In this document: piece after piece, positions 56,306-64,000 of the stretch
Numbering within the stretch: the stretch's first letter is position 1
Layout of the letters: every line of letters starts with the position of its first letter
NCBI GenBank assembly: GCA_015060625.1
Contig: SUYC01000014.1
Location: 1-64,000 of the forward strand
Source: Xylanibacter ruminicola
GTDB lineage: Bacteria > Bacteroidota > Bacteroidia > Bacteroidales > Bacteroidaceae
Direction: 5' to 3'
Length of the DNA: 64,000 nucleotides
The notes under the pieces: model-generated
Seen by the model: only the letters and a program-made list of their open reading frames with translations
Told to the model about the DNA's origin: nothing
Database searches by the model: none
Translations under genes and position numbers: made by a program

Positions 56306-56731
56306 ATGAAAAAGTATCTGATAGCTTTATTTTGCCTATGTTTCCTGTTTACAGGATGTAGTAGCGACGATGGACTTTCGTCTGTAAAAAAGTCGGTTGT
56401 AGGTAGCTGGCAATTAGTTGAGCGGATAGACGGCTTCTATCCGTCGACCCAAAGTATGCCTGTCAATACCAACTACATCATGGAATTCAGAAGTGATGGC
56501 ATAGTTGTTACCATCGTGGATGGCGAACAGATAAGTGAGATGCCTTATTGGCTTAAGCCAACAAATCAGGGGGATGATAGTTATTATTTGTGTTACGACC
56601 CCGATATCGATTACTCGCAAAGTACTGGAGGTACAACATTAAGAGTAGAAGGCGACAAGCTGACCATCCACTCGTATGGTTGTTTTGCAAGTACTATTTG
56701 TGTTTATCGCCGCTTAAAAGTTGGTATGTAA
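56306..56731 (+). CDS. Lipocalin-like lipoprotein
   Basis: Start at 56306 (MKKYLIALFCLCFLFTGC), 141 residues; ATGs at 56291/56294 would overlap the previous stop. Lipobox FTGC followed by SSDDG. The motif VVGSWQLVERIDG, then NYIMEFRSDGIVV, then LRVEGDKLTIHSYG is the pattern of small lipocalin-like Bacteroidota lipoproteins. It probably binds a small hydrophobic ligand, not established. The CTACAT repeat element begins within two bases of its stop codon. Confidence 0.7.
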   Translation: MKKYLIALFCLCFLFTGCSSDDGLSSVKKSVVGSWQLVERIDGFYPSTQSMPVNTNYIMEFRSDGIVVTIVDGEQISEMPYWLKPTNQGDDSYYLCYDPDIDYSQSTGGTTLRVEGDKLTIHSYGCFASTICVYRRLKVGM

Positions 56732-56918
56732 ACTACATAACTACATAAAATTTACCGAAAGCCTTATGTACAAAGGCTTTCGTGTTATTTTTGACCTACA
56801 TAAAAACTACATTCTAACTACATAAAACTACATTCTAACTACATATTTTTACCACTTATCAGGGAGATAGAAAGATGTTTGCGCCTGAATAGCAATCTTT
56901 CTGCTTAATACTTGCCGT

Positions 56919-56938
56919 AAAATTCTCTAGAGAATTTT
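56919..56938. repeat. 20-bp perfect palindrome, copy 1
   Basis: AAAATTCTCTAGAGAATTTT, self-complementary over its whole length. An identical copy is at 56984-57003. Confidence 0.85.
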
Positions 56939-56983
56939 GTAGTTTGCTAGGCACTTAGCAGTCGCTAGTACGGCACTTCGCTA

Positions 56984-57003
56984 AAAATTCTCTAGAGAAT
57001 TTT
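56984..57003. repeat. 20-bp perfect palindrome, copy 2
   Basis: Identical to 56919-56938; the 45-bp spacer between them holds the direct repeat GGCACTT(A/C)GC at about 56950 and 56972. Confidence 0.85.
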
Positions 57004-57230
57004 AAAACCATCCTTAATGCTAAGTCTTGCGTATATATTGAAAGGTATCTTTTCGCACGGTATAAAGCCACTTTTGGCTCCTTAATAAACTACTTTTTGC
57101 ACCTTAAAAAGCTATTTTTGGCGAATTTTATGTAGTTTTATGTAGTTAGAATGTAGTTTTTATGTAGGTCGTTAGGTGCGTAAAAACCTTTATACATGCG
57201 GACTTCAAGCGATTTTATGTAGTTATGTAG

Positions 57231-57405
57231 GTCGTGTGCCAATTTTTTTTTGTAATCATGCGGTTTTTGAAACCTCACCGATGGTTGTAGTTTGTGGAAC
57301 AGGACGTTCGTGACTACTTTTACAATTTGTTAACGCTGGGGGACTTCCTGCGTTGGTAGATAATTCGTATCTTTGCAACCAAAATATCAACTTTTCTAAC
57401 GAACT
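57231..57405 (+). promoter_or_regulatory. Region upstream of the glycosidase operon with -7 box
   Basis: TATCTTTG at 57368-57375 fits TAnnTTTG and is 30 bp before the GH97 ATG. The remainder holds a T9 run (about 57245-57253) and no repeat of its own. Confidence 0.6.
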
Positions 57406-59343
57406 ATGATCAGAAATGTGTTTTTGGTGGCAGCATTGCTGTCGGTAAGCATCTGCCATGCAGAGAATGTTACGGTGAAATCACCAAGTGGGAATCTTGA
57501 AGTTGCTGTGAGCGATGAGGGTGGCAAGGCCACGTATCAGGTACTGCTCGATGGCAAGCAGATGGTAACCAAGTCTAACTTAGGCTTGAATACCAGTATT
57601 GGTGATTTAACCCAGGGTTTAAAGATTGTTGCTAACAAGACCGAGGCTGTAGAAAAGCAGTACGATATCCGTACCATTAAGGCTTCGCACATTAACTACA
57701 AAGCCAATAAGCTGACGCTGACGCTTGAAAATGCCCAGAAGTTGCAGATGACCGTTACCTTTATGGTGGCCGACAATGATGTGGCTTTTAAATATGGTAT
57801 TGCCAAAGCGCCACGTGGCATGCAGCGCACGCTGATTTTGGGCGAGGCCACCAGCTTTAACTTTCCTGATGGCACAACCACCTTTATTTCGCCACAGATT
57901 GGGCCGAAGACTGGTTGGTCGCAAACCAAACCAAGTTATGAAGAGGGATATAGCGTGGACGGACCGCTGAACGAGAAGTCGCACTATGGGCATGGCTACA
58001 CCTTCCCCTGCCTGTTCCACTTGCAGAATGGTTGGGCACTGGTGAGCGAAACAGGTACTACTGGTGCCTATTGCGGTACGCATATCTCTGATTATCAGCC
58101 AGGTACAGGCTATACCATTGCTTTCCCTGATAAGGGCGAGAATGGTGGCTTTGGTTCGGAGTTTGTAGCACAGTCGTTACCAGCCGAAACGCCTTGGCGC
58201 ACCATCACCGTAGGTTCTACCCTGAAACCTATCGTTGAAACCACCGTCAGCTACGATGTGGTCGATCCGCTCTACGAGCCTGCCTATGATTATAAGGAAG
58301 GACGTTACACCTGGAGCTGGCTGATTTGGCAGGATAGTGCGACTAACTATGCCGATCAGGTGAAGTTGATCGACTTGGCATCGACCATGGGCTACGAGTA
58401 TTGTCTGGTAGATGCCCTCTGGGACACTCAGATAGGTCGTGATAAAATGGTAGAACTCTCGCAGTATGCCCAGTCGAAAGGGGTGAGTCTGATGCTGTGG
58501 TACAATTCTAATGGCTATTGGAACGATGCTCCTCAGGGACCACGTAACTGTCTGAATACCTCGCTGGCACGCAATCGCGAGTTTAAGTGGTTGCAGCAGA
58601 TTGGCGTCAAGGGCATCAAAGTGGATTTCTTTGGTGGTGACAAGCAGGAAACGCTGCAGCTTTACGAGGATATCCTGGTTGATGCCAACCGTTATGGCAT
58701 TCAGGTCATCTTCCACGGATGCACGCTGCCTCGCGGTTGGGAGCGTATGTTCCCCAACTTTGTAGCCTCCGAGGCTGTGCTGGCCAGCGAGAATGTGTTC
58801 TTTGGCGAAGGCGCTGCTATCCACGAGCCCTTCGACCTCACCCTGCATCCCTTCTGTCGTAATGCGGTGGCTTCGATGGACTGGGGTGGTGTGATTATGA
58901 ATAAGTATCTGAGTCGCGACAACAAGAGTCGTCACTCCCGTAAAACCACCGATATCTTCGAGATAGCATCGGGCATTACTAACCAGACATCTATCCAGTG
59001 TGTGGCCATGTATCCCAACAACCTGCAGGAGCTGCCTCAGTTCGAGCTCGATTTCCTGAAGGCGTTGCCTGCCACTTGGGATGAGACCCGCTTGATTGAT
59101 GGCTATCCTGGCAAGTATGTCGTGCTGGCCCGACGCCATGGTGCCGATTGGTATATCGCTGGCTTGAATGCTCAGAAAGAGCCCCTCAAACTCACACTCG
59201 ATCTCACCATGCTGGCTGGTAAAACAGCCACCATCTATGTTGATAACCATAAAGGCGAGCCCACCATGGGCACCTTGAAGGTGGATAAGAAAGGTAAGGC
59301 AAAGGTTACCATCCAGCCTAACGGAGGACTAATCGTCAAATAA
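57406..59343 (+). CDS. GH97 family alpha-glycosidase
   Basis: 645 residues with a signal peptide (VFLVAALLSVSICHAE). N-terminal beta-sandwich typical of GH97 (NVTVKSPSGNLEVAV), then the (beta/alpha)8 domain with YTWSWLIWQDSAT, LMLWYNSNGYWN, and GIKVDFFGGDKQ (Asp407), then a C-terminal beta domain. GH97 contains inverting alpha-glucosidases (SusB) and retaining alpha-galactosidases; an Asp in the VDFF strand is the nucleophile position of the retaining group, so alpha-galactosidase is the better guess. First gene of a GH97-GH2-GH3 operon (8 bp to the next). Confidence 0.88.
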   Translation: MIRNVFLVAALLSVSICHAENVTVKSPSGNLEVAVSDEGGKATYQVLLDGKQMVTKSNLGLNTSIGDLTQGLKIVANKTEAVEKQYDIRTIKASHINYKANKLTLTLENAQKLQMTVTFMVADNDVAFKYGIAKAPRGMQRTLILGEATSFNFPDGTTTFISPQIGPKTGWSQTKPSYEEGYSVDGPLNEKSHYGHGYTFPCLFHLQNGWALVSETGTTGAYCGTHISDYQPGTGYTIAFPDKGENGGFGSEFVAQSLPAETPWRTITVGSTLKPIVETTVSYDVVDPLYEPAYDYKEGRYTWSWLIWQDSATNYADQVKLIDLASTMGYEYCLVDALWDTQIGRDKMVELSQYAQSKGVSLMLWYNSNGYWNDAPQGPRNCLNTSLARNREFKWLQQIGVKGIKVDFFGGDKQETLQLYEDILVDANRYGIQVIFHGCTLPRGWERMFPNFVASEAVLASENVFFGEGAAIHEPFDLTLHPFCRNAVASMDWGGVIMNKYLSRDNKSRHSRKTTDIFEIASGITNQTSIQCVAMYPNNLQELPQFELDFLKALPATWDETRLIDGYPGKYVVLARRHGADWYIAGLNAQKEPLKLTLDLTMLAGKTATIYVDNHKGEPTMGTLKVDKKGKAKVTIQPNGGLIVK

Positions 59344-59351
59344 TAAGTGAT

Positions 59352-61166
59352 ATGAAGAAATTACTAACTATTATGTTGCTGGCTGCGAGTGGTGTGCTTG
59401 CAGCTTCAGCTGCTAACGAACCTCTGCCATTGATTCAGAATGTGCAGGGTTATGAGACCTGCTCGCTGAACGGCGAATGGAACTACATTGTGGATGTGCA
59501 GGAAGAGGGCTATTACGACTATCGTATGAACCCCATGCGCAACGGTTTCTTTATCAATGCCAAACCCAAGAAACCAGAGGATTTGATAGAGTACGATTTT
59601 GATAAATCGCCGACGATGCAGATTCCTTCTGACTGGAACACGCAGGACGAGCGCCTGTTCTTCTACGAGGGAACCGTATGGTTTAAGAAAAGCTTCCAGG
59701 CCGTGCCCATGACTGAGTGCCGTACCCTGCTGTATTTTGGTGCCGTCAACTACGACTGTCATGTATGGGTGAACGGCAAGAAGGCTGGTCACCACGTGGG
59801 TGGCTTTACTGCTTTCAACTTCGACATCAGCAACCTGCTGATTAAGGGCGAGAACACCATCGTGGTCAAGGTTGATAACAAGCGCCATGCCGAGGATGTG
59901 CCCACACAAATCTTCGACTGGTGGAACTATGGTGGCATCACCCGCGACGTGAAGCTGGTAAAGGTGCCCATGAACTATTTGGAGAACTACGACCTGCAGC
60001 TGATGAAGGCTACCGGCAAGGCCAAAGTGAGAGAGCTTGCCTTTTCGGCTAAGATGAACACCAAGGAGGCTGGTCATCAGATAGAGGTGTATATCCCAGA
60101 ACTGAAGTTGAAACAGCAGTTCACTACCGATGCCGAAGGCTGTGTGAGCGGTATCCTGAAGGTGGCTGCTAAGAAACTGCAGCTCTGGTGCCCTGAGAAC
60201 CCCAAACGCTATGATGTGCAATTCACGCTTGACACAGGTATGGTTTCCGACTCTATTGGTTTCCGTACCATCGAGACTCGCGACAAGCAGATTCTGCTTA
60301 ATGGCAAACCTATTTTCCTGAAGGGTATCTCTATCCACAACGAGAAACCAAATGGTGGCGGACGTGCCAACAGCGTTGAGGATGCCCACACCCTGCTCTC
60401 TTGGGCCAAGGAACTGGGCTGTAACTTTGTGCGCCTGGCCCACTATCCTCACCACGAGGAGATGGTGCGCGAGGCTGAGCGAATGGGTATTCTGGTGTGG
60501 AGCGAGATCCCGGTCTATTGGACTATCGCGTGGACCAATCCTGCCACCTTTGAGAATGCCAAGCTGCAGCTTACCGATATGATTGCCCGCGACCATAATC
60601 GCGCCAACGTCATCATCTGGAGTATCGCCAACGAAACCCCACACTCTGCCGAGCGTGACAAGTTCTTGGGTGGTTTGGCCAAGTATGCCCGTACACTCGA
60701 CAATACCCGTTTGATATCGATGGCCATGGAGGTAACTGGTGCTTCGAACTATGTGAACCGTCTGAACGATAACATGAACGAGTATGTAGATGTGGTGAGC
60801 TTCAACCAGTATATCGGTTGGTATCGCGATGTGAACGATGCACCCAAGATGAAATGGGAGATCCCCTATAATAAACCTGTGATTATTAGCGAGTTTGGCG
60901 GTGGTGCCCGCTATGGCTATCATGGAGCCAAGAACCAGCGCTGGACCGAGGAGTTCCAGGAGAACCTTTATAAGGAGAATACCGCTATGCTCGATAAGAT
61001 TGAGGGGCTGGCTGGTACCACACCTTGGATTTTGAAGGACTTCCGTTCGCCTCGTCGTGTACTGCCTGGTGTGCAGGACTACTATAACCGCAAGGGTCTG
61101 CTCAGCGATAAGGGCGAGAAGAAACTGGCCTTCTACGTGTTGAAAAAGTGGTACGAAACAAAATAA
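59352..61166 (+). CDS. GH2 family beta-glycosidase
   Basis: 604 residues with a signal peptide (LLTIMLLAASGVLAASAA). Sugar-binding domain (SLNGEWNYIVD, GAVNYDCHVWVNGKKAGHHVGGF), immunoglobulin-like domain, then the catalytic barrel: FLKGISIHNEKP, FVRLAHYPHHEEMV, acid/base Glu428 in SIANET, and nucleophile Glu514 in ISEFGGG. GH2 comprises beta-galactosidases, glucuronidases and mannosidases; the NYGGITRDV loop and short length are closest to glucuronidase/galactosidase-type members, but the sugar cannot be fixed from sequence. Cotranscribed with the flanking genes. Confidence 0.88.
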   Translation: MKKLLTIMLLAASGVLAASAANEPLPLIQNVQGYETCSLNGEWNYIVDVQEEGYYDYRMNPMRNGFFINAKPKKPEDLIEYDFDKSPTMQIPSDWNTQDERLFFYEGTVWFKKSFQAVPMTECRTLLYFGAVNYDCHVWVNGKKAGHHVGGFTAFNFDISNLLIKGENTIVVKVDNKRHAEDVPTQIFDWWNYGGITRDVKLVKVPMNYLENYDLQLMKATGKAKVRELAFSAKMNTKEAGHQIEVYIPELKLKQQFTTDAEGCVSGILKVAAKKLQLWCPENPKRYDVQFTLDTGMVSDSIGFRTIETRDKQILLNGKPIFLKGISIHNEKPNGGGRANSVEDAHTLLSWAKELGCNFVRLAHYPHHEEMVREAERMGILVWSEIPVYWTIAWTNPATFENAKLQLTDMIARDHNRANVIIWSIANETPHSAERDKFLGGLAKYARTLDNTRLISMAMEVTGASNYVNRLNDNMNEYVDVVSFNQYIGWYRDVNDAPKMKWEIPYNKPVIISEFGGGARYGYHGAKNQRWTEEFQENLYKENTAMLDKIEGLAGTTPWILKDFRSPRRVLPGVQDYYNRKGLLSDKGEKKLAFYVLKKWYETK

Positions 61167-61187
61167 TAATGAATAAGGTATCATCCT

Positions 61188-63548
61188 ATGAAAAAAGAAC
61201 TTAAAACCTTTGGCAGTTGGGCACTGATGGGGCTTGCTGCGTTGATAACAGGTTGTAACACAGCACCAGATATGGAACAGCAAATAGATGAACTCTACCA
61301 GAAGATGCCTCAGGAGGAGCGCATCGCACAGCTCAAGAGTATGTATATGGACGAACTCTTTGATGCTGATGGCAAGTTAGATACAGCAAAGTGTAAGGAA
61401 CTGATTCCTTATGGTATCGGTCATTTCTCGCAGTTCTGCATGCAGCAGCCTCGCGATCCCAACGAGCTTCGCGATCGTGCTGTGGCTATTCAGGACTGGC
61501 TGATGCACCATACGCCCAACGGCATCCCAGCCCTCTTGCACGAAGAGGTGCTCTCGGGCATCAATACTTTAGGTTCTACCATCTATCCCCAGCAGATAGG
61601 ACAGGCAGGCTCGTTCAACCCAGAGTTGGCAGCGCTGAAAACCCGTCAGACCAGCACCCAATTGCGCAAGATGGGGGGTATCTTTGCCCTCTCGCCAATG
61701 GTTGATGTTTGTCGCACACCCAGTTTCAATCGTCTGGAAGAGTCGTATGGCGAGGATGGCTATCTGTCGGCTGTGATGGGTACTGCCTTTGTTGACGGTC
61801 TGCAGCAGGGCGACCTGAAGAAAGGTGTGGGTGCCTGCTCTAAGCACTACCTGGGCTATGGTGGTGGCGGCGACGCCGATGAGAAGGAGATGATGGAAGA
61901 GATTCTGTTGCCTCACGAGGCCATGATCCGATTGGCTGGTAGTGTGGCTGTGATGCCTGGCTATCACGAGGTGCACGGCACAAAGTGTGTGGCCAACAGC
62001 GAGATACTGCAGGATATCCTGCGTGGCTACGTGGGGTTTGATGGTATGGTGGTGAGTGATTATACCGCTATCGACCAGATTCCGAATATCAACAGCGCAG
62101 TAGAAAAAGCCGCTGCTGCCATTAATGGTGGTAATGATGTGGATTTCCCCTTTGGTGCCAACTATCAGCTCCTGCAGGAGGCTATCGACAAAGGGCTGGT
62201 GAAGCCCGAGGTGCTTGAGCGTGCCGTTAAGAATGTGCTGCGCACCAAGTTCCGTATGGGGCTTTTTGATAAGGATGCTTACCTCTACTCGAAAGAGACT
62301 ATCAAACTAGATACCCCTGAGGAGCGACAGACAGCCTACGATATCGCCTCGCAGTCGGTGGTGCTGCTCGAGAACAATGGCGTGTTACCATTGAAGGATG
62401 TGAAGAATGTGCTTCTGACAGGTCCTAACGCCAACTCTATATGGGCTATGTGTGGCGACTATACCTATCCAGCCATGTCGTACTTCTGGAAGAAGGTCGA
62501 TTATAAGTCAGAGAATCCCCACATCGTCACCCTCTTGGAAGGTATGAAAAACGCTCAACTTTCTGCTCCCAGTTCTCAACTGAACCTGATGTACACTCGT
62601 GGTTGCGACTGGACCGAGGAGATTGAGACCAAATATGGTGAGCTGGGTGATGCTCGAGCCTGGGAGTATGAGCTGCTGCACCGTAAGGTAGATGCTGGTG
62701 AGAAGGCCGATAAAGCCGAAGCCCTGCAGATGGCTAAGGATGCCGATGTCATTATAGCTGCTGTGGGCGAGAACGTGATGCTCTGTGGTGAGAACCGCGA
62801 TCGTCAGGGGCTGCGTCTGCCAGGCAAGCAGGAGCAGTTTGTGGAAGAACTGATCCAGACAGGCAAACCAGTTGTGCTGGTGATGTTTGGCGGACGTGCC
62901 CAGGTTGTTTCTGGTCTGGCCGAGAAGTGTGCTGCCGTCATCCAAGCTTGGTACCCAGGTGAGGAGGGTGGAAATGCTGTTGCCGATATCCTCTACGGAA
63001 AAGTATCGCCATCGGCCAAGCTGTCGGTCAGCTATCCTAACGTAGAGATCAACGAGCCCATCTGCTACAACTATTCAGCCCAGAAAGATGCTCGCATCGC
63101 TTGGCCTTTTGGCTATGGTCTGAGCTATACCACCTTCGAGTACTCAAATATAGAGGCTACCCCCGAGTTGACAACCAAGGATGAGAGCTTTACTGTGACC
63201 TTCGATGTGAAGAATACAGGAAAGATGGCTGCCGACGAGGTGGCACAGGTCTATCTTTCGCCAGCCGACAAGAATCAGCATATTCGTCCTATCCAGTTGC
63301 AGGGCTTTGCTCGTGTGTCGCTCAAACCTGGTGAGACCAAGAAAATCAGTGTGAAGATGTACACCGAGCAGTTAGGTTATTATACCCATGATGGCAATCG
63401 CCAGTGGAACATCCAGCCTGGTAAGTATATCATCAAGGTAGGTGCTTCGTCGCAGGATATCAAGCTGCAGCAGGAAATCAACGTGAGTGGAGAGCCTGTT
63501 AAGAAGCCTCTGAGAAAGTACTATTTTTCGGAGGCCAAACAGATTTAA
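61188..63548 (+). CDS. GH3 family beta-glycosidase (lipoprotein)
   Basis: 786 residues. Signal peptide with lipobox ITGC (Cys23). N-terminal TIM barrel with nucleophile Asp291 in MVVSDYTAI, KHYLGYGGGG at about 219-228, the (alpha/beta)6 sandwich (AVGENVMLCGENRDRQGLRLPGKQ), and a C-terminal fibronectin-like domain (VTFDVKNTGKMAADEVAQVYL). GH3 here is most often beta-glucosidase or beta-xylosidase. The element at 63544-63562 begins inside its stop codon region. Confidence 0.9.
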   Translation: MKKELKTFGSWALMGLAALITGCNTAPDMEQQIDELYQKMPQEERIAQLKSMYMDELFDADGKLDTAKCKELIPYGIGHFSQFCMQQPRDPNELRDRAVAIQDWLMHHTPNGIPALLHEEVLSGINTLGSTIYPQQIGQAGSFNPELAALKTRQTSTQLRKMGGIFALSPMVDVCRTPSFNRLEESYGEDGYLSAVMGTAFVDGLQQGDLKKGVGACSKHYLGYGGGGDADEKEMMEEILLPHEAMIRLAGSVAVMPGYHEVHGTKCVANSEILQDILRGYVGFDGMVVSDYTAIDQIPNINSAVEKAAAAINGGNDVDFPFGANYQLLQEAIDKGLVKPEVLERAVKNVLRTKFRMGLFDKDAYLYSKETIKLDTPEERQTAYDIASQSVVLLENNGVLPLKDVKNVLLTGPNANSIWAMCGDYTYPAMSYFWKKVDYKSENPHIVTLLEGMKNAQLSAPSSQLNLMYTRGCDWTEEIETKYGELGDARAWEYELLHRKVDAGEKADKAEALQMAKDADVIIAAVGENVMLCGENRDRQGLRLPGKQEQFVEELIQTGKPVVLVMFGGRAQVVSGLAEKCAAVIQAWYPGEEGGNAVADILYGKVSPSAKLSVSYPNVEINEPICYNYSAQKDARIAWPFGYGLSYTTFEYSNIEATPELTTKDESFTVTFDVKNTGKMAADEVAQVYLSPADKNQHIRPIQLQGFARVSLKPGETKKISVKMYTEQLGYYTHDGNRQWNIQPGKYIIKVGASSQDIKLQQEINVSGEPVKKPLRKYYFSEAKQI

Positions 63549-63601
63549 CCTAAAGATAACATTGCGATAACTCATTGTTAATGCAACTTTCCGTACCTTT
63601 G
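63544..63601 (+). promoter_or_regulatory. Promoter with shared 19-bp upstream element (second copy)
   Basis: TTTAACCTAAAGATAACAT at 63544-63562, then 31 bp, then -7 box TACCTTTG at 63594-63601. Same element and spacing as at 47224-47281. Confidence 0.65.
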
Positions 63602-63645
63602 CAACGTCAAACAGATATAAATAACAATTTAAAAACAATAAAGGT

Positions 63646-64000
63646 ATGAAAGCAATCATCACAGCAGCAATGGTTATCGCCATGTGTCTTAGCACCGTTA
63701 GCTCGTATGCAGCTGACAATCAGAGTGAGGCTCAGAAGGTTGAGTATCGTTACGAATACGATGAGCAGGGTCGCCTTGCCTTCAAGGAGATGCTGAGCTG
63801 GGATGAAGCCACTCAGCAGTGGCAGAAGAGCAGCCGCCTGACTTATAAGTACTTTAAGAATGGCTACAACGAAGAGGTTAGTCAGTGGAATGCCGATAAG
63901 CAGACCTATGATATCCCCTCGCAGGTAACCCTCTACCGTTCGCAGGCTCCTAACCTTACAACGGTTAAGACCTACAAGATGAACGAGGCACACGACAACA
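63646..64000 (+). CDS. Small secreted protein (DUF3836-like), cut by window end
   Basis: The ATG at 63646 begins MKAIITAAMVIAMCLSTVSS, a signal peptide, followed by VEYRYEYDEQGRLAFKEMLSW and WQKSSRLTYKYFKNGYNE. The repeated aromatic Y/W with DEQGR pattern resembles DUF3836 proteins, short secreted Bacteroidales proteins without known role. The open frame runs to the end of the window (118 codons seen), so the C-terminus is missing. It carries its own promoter with the shared 19-bp element. Confidence 0.6.
   Translation, partial: MKAIITAAMVIAMCLSTVSSYAADNQSEAQKVEYRYEYDEQGRLAFKEMLSWDEATQQWQKSSRLTYKYFKNGYNEEVSQWNADKQTYDIPSQVTLYRSQAPNLTTVKTYKMNEAHDN

Larger units (their letters stand above)
56733..57230. 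repeat. 498-bp non-coding element with 101-bp mosaic inverted arms
   Basis: Arm 56733-56833 pairs with 57130-57230. The outer 19 bp (56733-56751 with 57212-57230) and the inner 41 bp (56793-56833 with 57130-57170) are perfect inverted repeats, and the 41 bp between them are only about half conserved but of equal length on both sides. Arms are built of CTACAT hexamers: starts 56733, 56741, 56796, 56807, 56818, 56828, with a further copy at 56839; reverse copies at 57130, 57140, 57151, 57162, 57217, 57225, mostly 10-11 bp apart. The centre holds two identical 20-bp palindromes and a three-fold 21-bp repeat. No ORF. It may be a MITE, an operator array or a structured RNA. Confidence 0.8.

Noticed and set aside
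56834..57129. Phase-variable invertible promoter between the 41-bp repeats
   Set aside because: Possible in geometry, but no recombinase gene is near and the GH97 promoter (57368) lies outside; kept only as something to test.
56733..57230. CRISPR array
   Set aside because: Repeats are 6-bp hexamers 8-11 bp apart with no spacers of 25-40 bp and no cas genes.
57256..57459. 67-codon minus frame upstream of GH97
   Set aside because: Spans the GH97 promoter and start; no features.
58177..59250. 357-codon minus frame
   Set aside because: Antisense to GH97 with no recognisable content.
59406..61283. 625-codon open frame on the minus strand
   Set aside because: It lies antisense to the GH2 gene, has no signal or family motif, and reflects codon bias; the plus frame has clear GH2 catalytic motifs.

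Overview
The window looks like a Prevotella/Segatella-type chromosome (Bacteroidota, order Bacteroidales). The evidence is the Bacteroidota promoter signature TAnnTTTG in front of many genes, lipoprotein signals of the type C-S-S-D, GLPGLI, DUF4249, DUF3109 and GH97/GH95 families, the Bacteroidota-style dcw cluster, and a glycine-lipid acyltransferase pair. No rRNA, CRISPR array, insertion sequence or intact prophage was seen. One tRNA (Glu, anticodon TTC) is present.

Layout. 1-7.1 kb is accessory: a broken phage antirepressor (Bro-N) beside a perfect palindrome, a membrane-anchored AraC-type regulator, a large secreted adhesin-like protein with CUB and Ig-like domains, a 44-residue peptide gene, and an FN3-type surface lipoprotein. 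7.2-10.1 kb holds gpmI, ung and a DUF3109 gene. 10.1-13.3 kb (minus) is a GH95 fucosidase translationally coupled to an AraC regulator. 13.4-20.3 kb is one apparent operon: ptb, buk, a sensor-kinase relative that has lost both phospho-acceptor His and ATPase domain, a full kinase split by a frameshift, and a TPR-TM-HTH regulator, ending at a clear terminator. 20.3-26.0 kb carries a GLPGLI/outer-membrane receptor pair and a TlpA-like thioredoxin/TPR pair. 26.2-28.9 kb (minus) is gyrB, rpsT and tRNA-Glu; recO follows on plus.

29.7-45.2 kb (minus) is the complete dcw cell-wall/division cluster, mraZ-rsmH-ftsL-ftsI-murE-mraY-murD-ftsW-murG-murC-ftsQ-ftsA-ftsZ, controlled upstream by three 10-bp-phased MraZ-type boxes. 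Divergent from it are two acyltransferases resembling glsA/glsB (glycine lipid synthesis), then a degenerate CPBP-like membrane protein. 48.1-55.6 kb (minus) holds a two-component system and a receptor locus (TonB-dependent receptor, DUF4249 lipoprotein, plug-domain protein). 55.8-56.7 kb has two small lipoproteins.

56.73-57.23 kb is a 498-bp non-coding element with 101-bp mosaic inverted arms built of CTACAT hexamers, the strangest structure here. After it comes a GH97-GH2-GH3 glycosidase operon, and the window ends inside a small secreted protein gene. A 19-bp sequence upstream of that last gene is repeated exactly, at the same distance from the -7 box, upstream of the CPBP-like gene 16 kb away, which suggests a shared regulator.
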